From Betaproteobacteria bacterium (GTDB taxonomy: Bacteria; Pseudomonadota; Gammaproteobacteria; Burkholderiales; SG8-41), in contig VGID01000002.1 in NCBI GenBank assembly GCA_016868035.1, positions 1 through 64,000 on the forward strand: 64,000 nucleotides of DNA, given 5' to 3'. Shown piece after piece: positions 7,811 to 16,878 of the stretch (position 1 is its first letter; every line of letters starts with the position of its first letter). Under the pieces are notes generated by a model that was given only the letters and a program-made list of their open reading frames with translations, searched no databases and was not told where the DNA came from. The translations under genes and the position numbers were made by a program.

Positions 7811-7863
7811 GTGCGGCGGCAACGCGCGGCCCAAGGACGACGGAAAACGCAGGAGGTGCGGAT

Positions 7864-8841
7864 ATGCGAAATTCGAAGCTCAAGTTTTTCGTCGCCATTG
7901 CCGCATTGGGCGCGTGCGCGCTGACCGGTTCCGCCTACGCCCAGAAAAGGCCCTTCGCCGACCGCCCGATCCAGATTCTGGTCGGGTTTCCTGCCGGCGG
8001 CATATTCGACACCGTGAACCGGATCCTCATCAGCCGCATGTCCCCGGAGCTCGGCGTGCACATGATCCCCGTGCCCAGCCCGGGCGCCGGCGGCGCAATC
8101 GCGATGCAGAAGGTTGCGCGCGGCACGCCGGACGGCCATACCCTCATGCTGGTTCCATCGGCGACGCTGCTTGCGCGCCCACTGATGATGGGGCTCCCCG
8201 TCGACCACCGCGATTTTGCGCCGATCGCGACGGTCGCCATCAATTTCACCATGATCGCGGTAAAGCTCGACTCCCGCTGGAAGTCGGTCGACGACGTCAT
8301 ACGCGACGCACGCGCCAACCCGGGAAAGTACTCGTACGCGATCCCCGCCATCGGCGGCAACCCGCATTTCGCGATGGAACTCGTATCGCGGGCAGCCAAC
8401 ATCCGGGTCGTCCCGGTGCCATACCAAGGCAGCCCGCAAGCGATTGCCGCCGTCCTCGGCAACGAAACGGAGCTCGTGGTGACCGACAACACGCACCCGC
8501 AGATCCGCTCACTCGCAACACTGAACGCGAAGCGCAGCCCGTTCCAGCCGAACGTGCCGACCCTGCGCGAGCTCGGGTTCGACGTCGAGCTGTTCTCACG
8601 TTTCTCGCTGGTGGCACCGAAGGGAATCCCCGGCGCGGCAGTCAAGGCCCTCGAGCAAGCCGCGCGCACCGCGGTGGATGATCCCGAGGTGCGGCGCCTG
8701 CTCGAGCGCCAGCAACTGGAGCCGGTGTTCGAATCCGGGGCCGAGCTTGCGAAGATCTGGGAAAAGCAGGCGGTCATCTACAAGCAGCTGATCGAGGACC
8801 TGGGTCTGGCTCACCACCAGCAACGCAAGCCAGCCAAATAG
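7864..8841 (+). CDS. Bug/TctC-family tripartite tricarboxylate transporter receptor
   Basis: The 325-residue product has a signal peptide (cleavage near SAYA-QK) and the Bug pattern: an opening RPIQILVGFPAGG loop, then PSPGAGGAIAMQKVARGTPDGHTLML, and late VPTLRELGF. Bug proteins bind small carboxylates in the periplasm, usually through water contacts with the first loop. AGGAGG lies just upstream of the start. It follows the sulfatase, so its ligand may be the sulfatase substrate or product. No TctA/TctB membrane genes are nearby. Confidence 0.92.
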   Translation: MRNSKLKFFVAIAALGACALTGSAYAQKRPFADRPIQILVGFPAGGIFDTVNRILISRMSPELGVHMIPVPSPGAGGAIAMQKVARGTPDGHTLMLVPSATLLARPLMMGLPVDHRDFAPIATVAINFTMIAVKLDSRWKSVDDVIRDARANPGKYSYAIPAIGGNPHFAMELVSRAANIRVVPVPYQGSPQAIAAVLGNETELVVTDNTHPQIRSLATLNAKRSPFQPNVPTLRELGFDVELFSRFSLVAPKGIPGAAVKALEQAARTAVDDPEVRRLLERQQLEPVFESGAELAKIWEKQAVIYKQLIEDLGLAHHQQRKPAK

Positions 8842-8901
8842 CCCCCGGCGTGATGGTCGAGCCGCGCCGCGTGCGCCGGCACGCGTGATCCCAGGCAGGC
8901 A

Positions 8902-9528
8902 ATGGCATACAAGAAAATCGGCGACTACGGCGTGATCGGCGACGCGAACACGCTCGCTCTCGTCGGGCTCGATGGATCGCTCGACTGGATGTGCCTGCCC
9001 TGCACGGATTCGCGCCTGATGGCGGGCGGGGATGCCGCCGCCGTGACGCGGATCCGCCCGGTGCTGGAGACCCTCGCGCCGGCGCCGGACCGCGGTTGAG
9101 CGCATGTCGGCCCGGCCGGGGCGGGCCACTTCGTCAAGATGGTGCACAACGGCATCGAATACGGGCTCATGCAGGCCTACGCCGAGGGCTTCGAGCTGAT
9201 GGGCAGGAAAAAGGAGTTCGGGCTCGACCTCGCCGCCATCGCCGAGCCGTGGCGGCACGGCAGCGTCGTGCGCTCGTGGCTGCTCGACCTCGCCGCCCGC
9301 GCGCTCGCCCGTAACCGCGACCTGGCGGGCATCGCACCCTACGTGGCGGATTCCGGAGAAGGACGCTGGATGGCGCACGAAGCCGTCGAGCTCGGCTGCC
9401 CGCTGCCCGTGATCACGCTTGCGCTTCAGAACCGCTTCCGGTCTCAGGCGAAGGATGCTTTCGGCGACAAGCTGCTCGCGGCCATGCGCCAGCAGTTCGG
9501 CGGGCACGCGGTGAAGCGCGGGAGCTAG
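8902..9528 (+). pseudogene. gnd: GH15/trehalase-like N-terminus fused to truncated 6-phosphogluconate dehydrogenase
   Basis: The first 33 codons (KKIGDYGVIGDANTLALVG then DGSLDWMCLP) match the start of GH15 glucoamylase/trehalase-like proteins. The frame then jumps directly into the middle of a decarboxylating 6-phosphogluconate dehydrogenase (LMAGGDAAAV, then GPAGAGHFVKMVHNGIEYGL). This leaves the gnd C-terminal half without its NAD(P)-binding domain. An in-frame TGA at 9097-9099 stands where this enzyme normally has Trp (after APDRG). The fusion therefore reflects one deletion removing most of the GH15 gene and the front of gnd, plus a nonsense change. It sits directly upstream of the zwf remnant in the usual gnd-zwf-glk-pgl order. 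Confidence 0.85.
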
Positions 9529-9531
9529 GAC

Positions 9532-10406
9532 ATGGGCAACAGCGCGAACCATCCGGCGCGCGATGACCAACGGCCGCAACCCTGCGGGGTCGTGATCTTC
9601 GGCGCGACCGGCGATCTCGCGCAGCGCAAGCTGCTGCCGAGCCTCTTTCGGCTTGCCGCGCGCGGACTGCTCCCCGAGCAGTACTACGTACTGGGAGTCG
9701 GGCGCGAGGCGGGACGGGCGGCGGAGAAGGCGTTTCGCGAGCGCGTGCGGGAGGCGGCGGCCGACGCCGGCGCAGACGAAGGGGCCGCGAAAACGCTCCT
9801 CGACGCTTGCGCCTACATGGGCGGCGCGCTCGACGATGCGGCCCTGTACCGCGACATCGCCGGCAAGGTCGCCGCGATGGACGAGGCGCACGGCACCGGC
9901 GGCCGCCACCTCTATTACCTGGCGCTGCCCCCGGACCTGCATGCGACCGTCGTCGAAGGCCTCGGCGGCGCGAAGCTCACGCGCGAGGACTGGGATGCCA
10001 CGACATGGAACCGCGTCGTCGTCGAGAAGCCCTTCGGGCGCGACCTCGAGAGCGCGCGCGATCTCGACCGGCGCCTGCAGTCGGTGCTGCGCGAGCGGCA
10101 GATCTACCGCATCGACCATTCGTCGATTATCGAAGTGCGTTCGGCGGCGAGTCCCCGGAAGCCTACGAGCGGCTGCTGCTCGACTGCATGCTCGGCGACC
10201 AGACGCTGTTCGTGCGCACCGACGGCATGCAAGCGTGCTGGGCGCTCGTCACCGACGTGCTCCATACCTGGGAGGACGGAGAGAAGTGCGCGCGCTGCGT
10301 GATGGAAACCTATGCCGCCGGCTCGTGGGGACCGAAGTCCGCGGATGCCCTGCTCGCGGCCGACGGGCGGCACTGGGGCGCGCCGGAGCCGGGACAGAAA
10401 GGCTGA
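9532..10406 (+). pseudogene. zwf: Glucose-6-phosphate dehydrogenase remnant with large internal deletion
   Basis: The N-terminal 200 residues are normal G6PD: the nucleotide-binding VVIFGATGDLAQRKLLPSLF, then VVVEKPFGRDLESA and IYRIDH. At about 10120 the sequence jumps, in another frame, to the C-terminal end (YRSAFGGESPEAYERLLLDC, then YAAGSWGP). About 200 residues from the substrate and dimer domain are missing and the reading frame changes, so no active enzyme can be made. The intact glk starts 1 bp after the remnant's stop codon. Confidence 0.9.
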
Positions 10407-10407
10407 G

Positions 10408-11388
10408 ATGATGATACTGCTCGCGGCCGATCTCGGCGGCACCAAGTCGAACCTCTGGCTCTTCGAGCAGGACGGCGCGCGCCGCCGCATATTGAATGAA
10501 GCCACGCTCGCGAGCGCCGATCACGCGGATGCGTGCTCCGTCGTGCAGGCGTTTCTCGGGGATGCGCGCGTGGGCGCCGCCTCGGTGGCGATCGCCGGGC
10601 CCGTCGTGAACGGGCGCACCGAGACGCCCAACCTGCCGTGGGTCGTCGAGCAGGCGGGGCTCGCGCGGGCGCTCGGCACCAAGCGCGTGGAGTTGATCAA
10701 CGATCTCGTCGCCACGGCCTACGGCATCGCGGAACTGCCGCCGGATGCCCTGGCAACGCTCAACGAAGGCACGCCGTCGGCGGGAACCATCGCAGTGATC
10801 GCGGCCGGAACGGGGCTCGGCGAGGCGGTGCTGGTACACGCAGGCGGGCGCCAGATCGCGCTCGCCTCCGAAGGCGGGCACGCGGACTTCGCGCCGGGCG
10901 ACGAAGTGGAGATCGAACTGCTCCGGCACCTCGCCGCCCGGCACGGTCACGTCAGCTGGGAGCGGGTCGTGTCGGGACCGGGCCTGCACGCCATATACGA
11001 GTTCCTGGTCGAATCGGGCCGCGGAAAGCGCGCGCCCGGACTTGCCGCGCGCATGAAGGCCGGCGATCCGTCGGCCGCGATCGCGGATGCCGCGCTCGCC
11101 GGCGCCGATGCGACGGCGTCGGCCGCACTCGACCTCTTCGTGCGCGCCTACGGATCGGAAGCCGGCAACCTCGCGCTCAAGGTGCTCGCCACCGGCGGCG
11201 TCTACGTCGCCGGCGGCATCGCGCCGAAGATCCTTTCGCGCCTGCGCGCGGGCCTCTTCCTGCGCGGCTTCCTCGCCAAGGGGCGCCACTCCGATTTGCT
11301 CGGGCGCATGCCGGTGAAAGTCGTCCTCGAGCCGAAGACGGCGCTCTTCGGCGCCGCCCGGCGCGCGGCGGAGCTCGCGTCGACGTGA
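10408..11388 (+). CDS. glk: Glucokinase
   Basis: The 326-residue product phosphorylates glucose with ATP. It has the phosphate-binding LLAADLGGTKSNLWLF near residue 4, the ASVAIAGPVVNG segment, the sugar-contact LINDLVATAYG, the GTGLGEAV adenosine motif and a SEGGHADFAP metal/sugar region, all as in bacterial Glk (ROK-independent type). The start follows the zwf remnant by 1 bp, and its TGA overlaps the pgl GTG start (GTGA). It looks intact although its two upstream neighbours are broken. Confidence 0.93.
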   Translation: MMILLAADLGGTKSNLWLFEQDGARRRILNEATLASADHADACSVVQAFLGDARVGAASVAIAGPVVNGRTETPNLPWVVEQAGLARALGTKRVELINDLVATAYGIAELPPDALATLNEGTPSAGTIAVIAAGTGLGEAVLVHAGGRQIALASEGGHADFAPGDEVEIELLRHLAARHGHVSWERVVSGPGLHAIYEFLVESGRGKRAPGLAARMKAGDPSAAIADAALAGADATASAALDLFVRAYGSEAGNLALKVLATGGVYVAGGIAPKILSRLRAGLFLRGFLAKGRHSDLLGRMPVKVVLEPKTALFGAARRAAELAST

Positions 11389-12122
11389 CCACCGAAATCC
11401 GCCGCTACGCGACGGCAGCCGAGCTGGGTGAGGCAGCCGCCGCTTATTTTGCGGAAGCGGCGGGCGCAGCGGTAGCGGAGCGTGGGCGTTTTTGCGCGGC
11501 GCTCGCTGGCGGGCGCACCCCTGTCCTGCTCTATGGCGCGCTGCGCCGGTTACCGTGGCTCGAGGCGGTACCGTGGACGCACGTACATCTTTTCTGGGGC
11601 GACGAGCGCTGCGTTCCTTCCGGCCACCCGGAGAGCAATTACGGGCTGGCGCGCCGCGAGCTGCTCGACCGCGTTCCGATTCCCGCGGAAAACTTCCACC
11701 ACACTCCCGTCGAATCCGGCACACCCGCGCAGGCTGCGGCCGCGTGGGAGGCTGCGCTGCATGCGTTCTTCGGAAGCGGCACGGGAAAAGACGAATTCCC
11801 CGCCTTCGATCTCGTCATTCTCGGCATGGGCGCGGATGGCCACACGGCATCGCTCTTCCCGGGCGACGCGGCGCTCGAGGAAAAGAAACGCTGGGTGATG
11901 CCGGTATCCGCGCGGGGCGAGCCTGCCGTGGCGCGCCTGACGCTCACGCTGCCGGTCTTCAACCACGCGCGGCGCGCGCTCATCCTCGTCGCCGGGGCCG
12001 ACAAGCGGGAAACGTTCGAAGCGGCCACCGCGCGGCGCGAGTCCGCGCAAGATGCCTATCCGGCCGCGCGCATCCGCCCGCGCGGAACGTTGAGCTGGTT
12101 CTTTACCGAGGCGTCTGCGTAA
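11385..12122 (+). CDS. pgl: 6-phosphogluconolactonase
   Basis: The 245-residue product is of the DevB/NagB-like type. It has FCAALAGGRTPVLLYGAL, HLFWGDERCVP and the active-site LGMGADGHTASLFPG, all in normal order and spacing. The GTG start overlaps the glk stop, so translation is coupled. It hydrolyses 6-phosphogluconolactone, the product of Zwf, yet zwf and gnd next door are destroyed. It may be a gene awaiting decay or may serve functional copies elsewhere. Confidence 0.93.
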   Translation: MTTEIRRYATAAELGEAAAAYFAEAAGAAVAERGRFCAALAGGRTPVLLYGALRRLPWLEAVPWTHVHLFWGDERCVPSGHPESNYGLARRELLDRVPIPAENFHHTPVESGTPAQAAAAWEAALHAFFGSGTGKDEFPAFDLVILGMGADGHTASLFPGDAALEEKKRWVMPVSARGEPAVARLTLTLPVFNHARRALILVAGADKRETFEAATARRESAQDAYPAARIRPRGTLSWFFTEASA

Positions 12123-12172
12123 GCCGCTCGATCGCGGCGCCTGAGCAGGCCTCCCTCAGGCGCGCGATGGCG

Positions 12173-13150
12173 TCAGTCGCCCGTGATGCCCAGTTCTTTC
12201 ACCACGACCGCGAAGCGGTCGTTCTCGGACTTGACGAACTTCCTGAACTCTTCGGGCGAGCGGCTCACCATCACGCGCTGCCCGCCTTCCGTCAGCCGCT
12301 TCACCACGTCCGGATGCTCGAGGGTCTTGGTGGTCGCCGCAAAGACCTTCGCAACGACCTTCTGCGGCGTGCCCTTGGGCACGAAGATTCCCTGCCACGA
12401 GCCGACGGTCATGTCCTTGAAGCCCAGTTCCGGCATGGTCGGAACGTCGGGCAGTGCATCCACCCTCGACGGCGATACGACACCGAGCGCGCGCAGCCTT
12501 CCGCCCTTGACGAAGCCCACCGCGGTGGAGAACGTCACGAAGGCGGCCTGAACTTCCCCGGCAACCAATCCCGTGACCATCGGGCCCGCCCCTCCCTTGT
12601 ACGGAACGTGGACCATCTGGGTGCCCGTGAGCTTCATGAAGATCTCGGACTCGAGCCGGTTGATGCTGCTCGGCCCCGCCGAGCCGTAGTTGAGCTTGTT
12701 CGGATTGGCCTTCAAGTGCGCGACGAGCTCCTTCACGCTCTTCGCCGGCACCGAAGGATGGATGACCAGCACGCCGGGCACCTCGGCAACATTCGTCACC
12801 GCGATGAAGTCCTCCAGCGGCTTGAAGGGAAATTTCAAATAGATGTAGGGATTGATCGCCATCGCTCCGACGTTGCCGAGAAAGAGCGTGTGACCGTCGG
12901 GCGTCGCCCGCGCGGCCGCCTCCACGCCGATGTTGCCCGCCGCCCCGGGGCGGTTCTCCACGACCACCGTCTGCCCGAGAAGCTCCGAAAGCCGAGGCTG
13001 CATGATGCGCGCGACGAAATCGGACGCGCCGCCCGGCGCGAACGGCAGGATCATGCGGACCGGCCGGACCGGGTAGTCGGCCTGGGCCTGCAGCGCCCCC
13101 GCAGACAGGACAAAGACCAGCGACATTGCGATGCGGCTAAGACGTTTCAT
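12173..13150 (-). CDS. Bug/TctC-family receptor
   Basis: The 325-residue product has a signal peptide (cleavage near LQAQA), the YPVRPVRMILPFAPGGASD first loop, ENRPGAAGNIGVEAAARATP and VPTMPELGF motifs. It is transcribed divergently from the FCD-type GntR regulator at 13579, with two TGTATAC half-palindromes in between. It probably belongs to the ureide island that follows and may deliver a carboxylated ureide or related acid. Confidence 0.93.
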   Translation of the reverse strand: MKRLSRIAMSLVFVLSAGALQAQADYPVRPVRMILPFAPGGASDFVARIMQPRLSELLGQTVVVENRPGAAGNIGVEAAARATPDGHTLFLGNVGAMAINPYIYLKFPFKPLEDFIAVTNVAEVPGVLVIHPSVPAKSVKELVAHLKANPNKLNYGSAGPSSINRLESEIFMKLTGTQMVHVPYKGGAGPMVTGLVAGEVQAAFVTFSTAVGFVKGGRLRALGVVSPSRVDALPDVPTMPELGFKDMTVGSWQGIFVPKGTPQKVVAKVFAATTKTLEHPDVVKRLTEGGQRVMVSRSPEEFRKFVKSENDRFAVVVKELGITGD

Positions 13151-13247
13151 GGATGTCCTCCATCAGGAGCCGGTTGGAAAAAAACGCGTGGTGCGCGAGG
13201 CGGCGGCGTTCTCGTGGCTGCAGAACCGGCAATCGCGTGGAACATAT

Positions 13248-13278
13248 TGTATACATCCATGCGACATCGTTGTATACG
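13248..13278. promoter_or_regulatory. Putative GntR operator pair
   Basis: TGTATACA (13248-13255, perfect palindrome) and TGTATACG (13271-13278) lie 23 bp apart between the divergent Bug gene and GntR gene. GntR/FCD regulators often bind TTGTATACAA-like sites. The remainder of the 428-bp gap (13151-13578) is AT-richer around 13320-13360 and shows no gene. Confidence 0.45.
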
Positions 13279-13578
13279 AGATTCGCGGCGCCAAGGCGAG
13301 ACCGCGATCTGGATCCAACGCGACCAATACATCCTATCTTATTGATTAACCTTTATATTCTTAAAATGCGGCGCCCCGTGCGTGCCTACGCCCGTCTCGA
13401 TTTGGCCAACAGATTCAAGCACTAGGCACACAAAGTCCTATCAAATTGTATCCAGTTTGGCCGTTGTCTTGATATCATCGGTTCGTCCGTCGGTTCGATG
13501 TCCTGCCTGCAGGGGGCCGCGATCATGCGCGGGAGCCGGCCGCCGACGAACGACACGAGGCCGCTCTCCGGAGAAAAC

Positions 13579-14376
13579 ATGTCCATGCCTGCCATACCCT
13601 CCCCGGCGAGCAAGCCGCGGCTAAGGCCGCGGCTGGACCAGTTGAAACGCGCCGACAGGATCTACGGGCACGTGTTCGACGCGATCCTGGAGCAGCGCCT
13701 GCCCCCGGGAACCAAGCTCTCCGAAGAAGCGCTCGGCGAGATCTTCGGCGTGAGCCGCACGGTGATCCGCAAGACGCTGCTGCGGCTCGCCCACGAAGGC
13801 GTGATCAGCGTGCGCCACCATCACGGCGCGATGGTGGCGACGCCGTCGGCGGAGGACGCCCGCCAGATCCTCGAGGCGCGGCGCGTCGCCGAGCTTGCGA
13901 TCGTGCGGCAGGCGACCCGGATGATCACCCGCGAGCAGATCACGGAACTCCAGGATCTCGTCGCCGAGGAACGCGCGAGTTTCGAGCGCGGCGACCGCGG
14001 GACCGGGATCCGGCTGTCCGGGGAATTCCACATGCTGCTCGCACTCGTCGCCAACAACGCGCCGCTTGCCCACTTCGTCCGCGGCCTCATCTCCCAGACC
14101 TCCCTCATCATCAGCCAGTACGAGGTTCCCGGGAGCAACATCTGTTCCTACGACGAGCACGCGCAGCTCATCAAGGTGATCAGGGGCGGCGGCGAAGAGC
14201 AGGCCGTGCGGGCGATGGATGCGCATCTCGCGCACATCGGCGAGCGGCTCAACCTGGGCGCGGAAAAGGCGTCCACGGACCTGAGGGAGGTCTTCGCGCA
14301 CATCGTGAACGGCCCCGGGCGGCAACGGGCGCGAAGCGCCGCGGCCGCCGGCGCCGGGGAGAAGAAGCGCACGTGA
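13579..14376 (+). CDS. GntR-family regulator, FCD domain
   Basis: The 265-residue product has an N-terminal winged helix (about residues 25-90, LKRADRIYGHVFDAILEQRL, then LSEEALGEIFGVSRTVIRKT) and an FCD ligand domain (about 95-230) with the expected metal-binding histidines in EFHMLLA, DEHAQLI and DAHLAHI. The ATG at 13579 is chosen because GGAGAAAAC precedes it. Its TGA overlaps the GTG of the amidohydrolase that follows, so it is the first gene of the ureide operon and probably its repressor. Confidence 0.92.
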   Translation: MSMPAIPSPASKPRLRPRLDQLKRADRIYGHVFDAILEQRLPPGTKLSEEALGEIFGVSRTVIRKTLLRLAHEGVISVRHHHGAMVATPSAEDARQILEARRVAELAIVRQATRMITREQITELQDLVAEERASFERGDRGTGIRLSGEFHMLLALVANNAPLAHFVRGLISQTSLIISQYEVPGSNICSYDEHAQLIKVIRGGGEEQAVRAMDAHLAHIGERLNLGAEKASTDLREVFAHIVNGPGRQRARSAAAAGAGEKKRT

Positions 14377-15620
14377 GCCGCACGACGCTCTCCCCGGCCC
14401 GCATTCTGGAGCGCTGCGAGGCGCTCGCCGCGCTCACGGAGGAGGAAGGACGCCTTACGCGCACCTTCCTCAGCCCGCAACACCGTGCGGCGAGCGAGCT
14501 CGTCGGGCAATGGATGGCCGCGGCCGGGATGTCGGCGCGCGTCGACGCGATCGGCAATATCTGCGGCCGGCTCGAGGGCGAGCGTCCCGGGCTGCCGTGC
14601 CTGATGCTGGGCTCGCACCTCGACACCGTGCGCGACGCCGGCAAGTACGACGGGATGCTCGGGGTCGTCGCGGCGATCGAGTGCGTCGCCGACCTGCGCG
14701 GCCGCGGAACGAGGCTGCCGTTCGCCGTCGAGGTCATCGGATTTGCGGACGAGGAAGGCGTGCGGTTCGGCTCGACGCTGCTCGGCAGCCGCGCCGTCGC
14801 CGGCACGTTCCAGCCGGAAGTACTGGAAATCACCGACCGCGACGGCGTGAGCATGGCGCACGCCCTGCGCCGCGCGGGCCTCGACCCGGCCGCCATCCCG
14901 ACTGCAGCGCGCCGCCGCGGGGGCGTGCTCGCCTACGCCGAGCTCCACATCGAGCAGGGCCCGGTGCTGGAGGACGAAGGCCTGCCGGTCGGCGTGGTCA
15001 CCGCGATCAACGGCGCGACGCGGCTCGCCGTCGAGATCGCGGGCATGGCGGGGCACGCGGGCACCGTTCCCATGAACCTGCGCCGGGACGCGCTCGCCGC
15101 GGCTTCGGAGTGCGTTCTCGAGGTCGAGCGCATCTGCCGCGCGACGCCGGAGCTGGTCGGCACGGTGGGGCAGATCGAAGCGCGCCCCGGCGCGACCAAC
15201 GTGATTCCGGGCGCGGCGCGCTTCTCGGTGGATGTGCGCTCTCCCCGCGATGCCGAGCGCAGGGAGGCGGTGCGGAGCATTGAGTCCGCGATCCAGGACA
15301 TCGCCGCGCGCAGGAAGGTCAAAGCGACGATCACGCCGATGCACGAGGGGAAGACGGCTGCCTGCGCGCCGTGGCTCATGGAGCAGCTCGGCGCCGCGAT
15401 CGAGGCGGAAGCCCTGCCGGTACGCAAGCTCCCCAGCGGGGCCGGGCACGACGGCATGGCGATGGCGGAGCTTACCGACATCGGCATGCTGTTCGTGCGC
15501 TGCGAGCGCGGCATCAGCCATCACCCGGCCGAAGCCGTGACGCAGGCGGACGTCGAGACCGGTACGCGCGTGTTCCTGCGGTTCATCGAGAATTTCCGTC
15601 CTCATGGCGGCAAGAGCTGA
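14373..15620 (+). CDS. M20 Zn-dependent amidohydrolase (allantoate amidohydrolase / N-carbamoyl hydrolase family)
   Basis: The 415-residue product has the AllC/beta-ureidopropionase pattern. It shows LGSHLDTV (H82), KYDGMLGV (D93), the catalytic DEEG (127-129), AELHIEQGPVLE, GMAGHAGTVPM for the lid domain and SGAGHDGMAMA near the end. In this context the likely reaction is allantoate to ureidoglycine, CO2 and ammonia; N-carbamoyl amino acid hydrolysis is the alternative. The GTG start overlaps the regulator's stop, and its 3' end overlaps the next gene by 17 bp. Confidence 0.88.
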   Translation: MSRTTLSPARILERCEALAALTEEEGRLTRTFLSPQHRAASELVGQWMAAAGMSARVDAIGNICGRLEGERPGLPCLMLGSHLDTVRDAGKYDGMLGVVAAIECVADLRGRGTRLPFAVEVIGFADEEGVRFGSTLLGSRAVAGTFQPEVLEITDRDGVSMAHALRRAGLDPAAIPTAARRRGGVLAYAELHIEQGPVLEDEGLPVGVVTAINGATRLAVEIAGMAGHAGTVPMNLRRDALAAASECVLEVERICRATPELVGTVGQIEARPGATNVIPGAARFSVDVRSPRDAERREAVRSIESAIQDIAARRKVKATITPMHEGKTAACAPWLMEQLGAAIEAEALPVRKLPSGAGHDGMAMAELTDIGMLFVRCERGISHHPAEAVTQADVETGTRVFLRFIENFRPHGGKS

Positions 15621-16878
15621 AGATTCCGCGCGCGCGCGGGATGGAATCCGGCGCTTCCTCGCGAGCCGGCGCGAGGAGCAGGCGCGTTTCCTCGCCGCTC
15701 TCGTCAGGATCCCTTCGGACAACCCGCCGGGCGACTGCCATCCGCACGCCGAGAAGACCGCCGCCCTGCTCGAGCAGCTCGGCTTCAAGGTCGAGCGCTA
15801 CCCGGTCCCGGAAGCGCTCGTGCGCGAGAACGGCATGGTAAGCGCCACCAACCTCGTCGTGCGCGAGCGCTTCGGGGAAGGTCCGGTCATCGCGTGCAAC
15901 GCGCACGGCGACGTGGTGCCCCCGGGACTGGGCTGGAGCACGGATCCCTACGGCGCAGAGGTGCGGGACGGGCACATGTACGGGCGTGGCGTCGCGGTCT
16001 CCAAGTCCGATTTCGCCACCTACGCCTACGCGCTGCTTGCGCTGCGGCAGAGCGGGGCGCGTCTCAGGGGCTGTGTCGAGCTGCATTTCACCTACGACGA
16101 GGAAGCCGGCGGCGCGATCGGGCCGAAGCGGCTGATCGAAGAGAGAATCACGAAGCCGGATTTCGCGATCTGCGCGGGCTTCGCTTACGGGGTCACGACC
16201 GCCCACAACGGCTGCCTGCACCTCGAGGTCGAGGTCACCGGCAAGTCCGGGCACGCCGCCGACCCGGAAAAAGGACACGATGCGCTGGAAGCAGCGGTGG
16301 CGATCCTCTCCGATCTCTACGCCTACCGCAAGGCGCTCACCGCCACGCAGTCGTCGGTGCCGGGCATCGGCAGCCCGACGCTGGTGGTCGGCCTGATCTC
16401 GGGAGGCATCAACACCAACGTCGTTCCCGACCGCGTCGTGTTCCGGCTCGATCGCCGGATCATCCCGGACGAGAACCCGGCGGACGCGGAGCGCGCCATC
16501 ACCGCGCTGGTGCGGGAATCGGTGCGCAAGATGCCGGGCATCCGGGTCAACTCGCGCCGCATCCTTCTCGCCCGGCCCTTCGTCCGGCGCCCGGGCCAGG
16601 AGCACATGGTCAGCGCGATCGCACGCAACGCGCGGGAGGTCCTGGGCATCGAGGCCAAACCGCACGGCGTGCCGCTTTATACGGACGCGCGCCACTACAG
16701 CGAAACCGGGGTGCCCACCGTGCTCTACGGCGCCGGTCCCCGCACGCTCGAGGAAGCGAACGGCCACCGCGCGGACGAGCGGCTCAAGCTCGACGACCTC
16801 TACAAGGCGACGGAGGTCGTTGCGCTCTCCCTCTTCGACCTGCTGGAAGCACAAGGAACTCATGCGAAGCTCGCCTGA
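15604..16878 (+). CDS. M20 family ArgE/DapE-type deacylase
   Basis: The 424-residue product has a di-zinc aminoacylase pattern with HGDVVPPGLGWSTDP, DEEAGG and a lid-domain segment EVTGKSGHAAD. It overlaps both the gene before (17 bp) and the aminotransferase after (17 bp), so it is translated with them. It differs from the allantoate hydrolase-like neighbour and looks more like acetylornithine or succinyl-diaminopimelate deacylases. The true substrate, perhaps an N-acyl or N-carbamoyl intermediate of the ureide route, is not evident. Confidence 0.85.
   Translation: MAARAEDSARARDGIRRFLASRREEQARFLAALVRIPSDNPPGDCHPHAEKTAALLEQLGFKVERYPVPEALVRENGMVSATNLVVRERFGEGPVIACNAHGDVVPPGLGWSTDPYGAEVRDGHMYGRGVAVSKSDFATYAYALLALRQSGARLRGCVELHFTYDEEAGGAIGPKRLIEERITKPDFAICAGFAYGVTTAHNGCLHLEVEVTGKSGHAADPEKGHDALEAAVAILSDLYAYRKALTATQSSVPGIGSPTLVVGLISGGINTNVVPDRVVFRLDRRIIPDENPADAERAITALVRESVRKMPGIRVNSRRILLARPFVRRPGQEHMVSAIARNAREVLGIEAKPHGVPLYTDARHYSETGVPTVLYGAGPRTLEEANGHRADERLKLDDLYKATEVVALSLFDLLEAQGTHAKLA

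Noticed and set aside
9097-9099. In-frame TGA in the gnd remnant as a second selenocysteine codon
   Set aside because: The family has Trp here, no hairpin follows at the right distance, and the gene is already truncated at its front.
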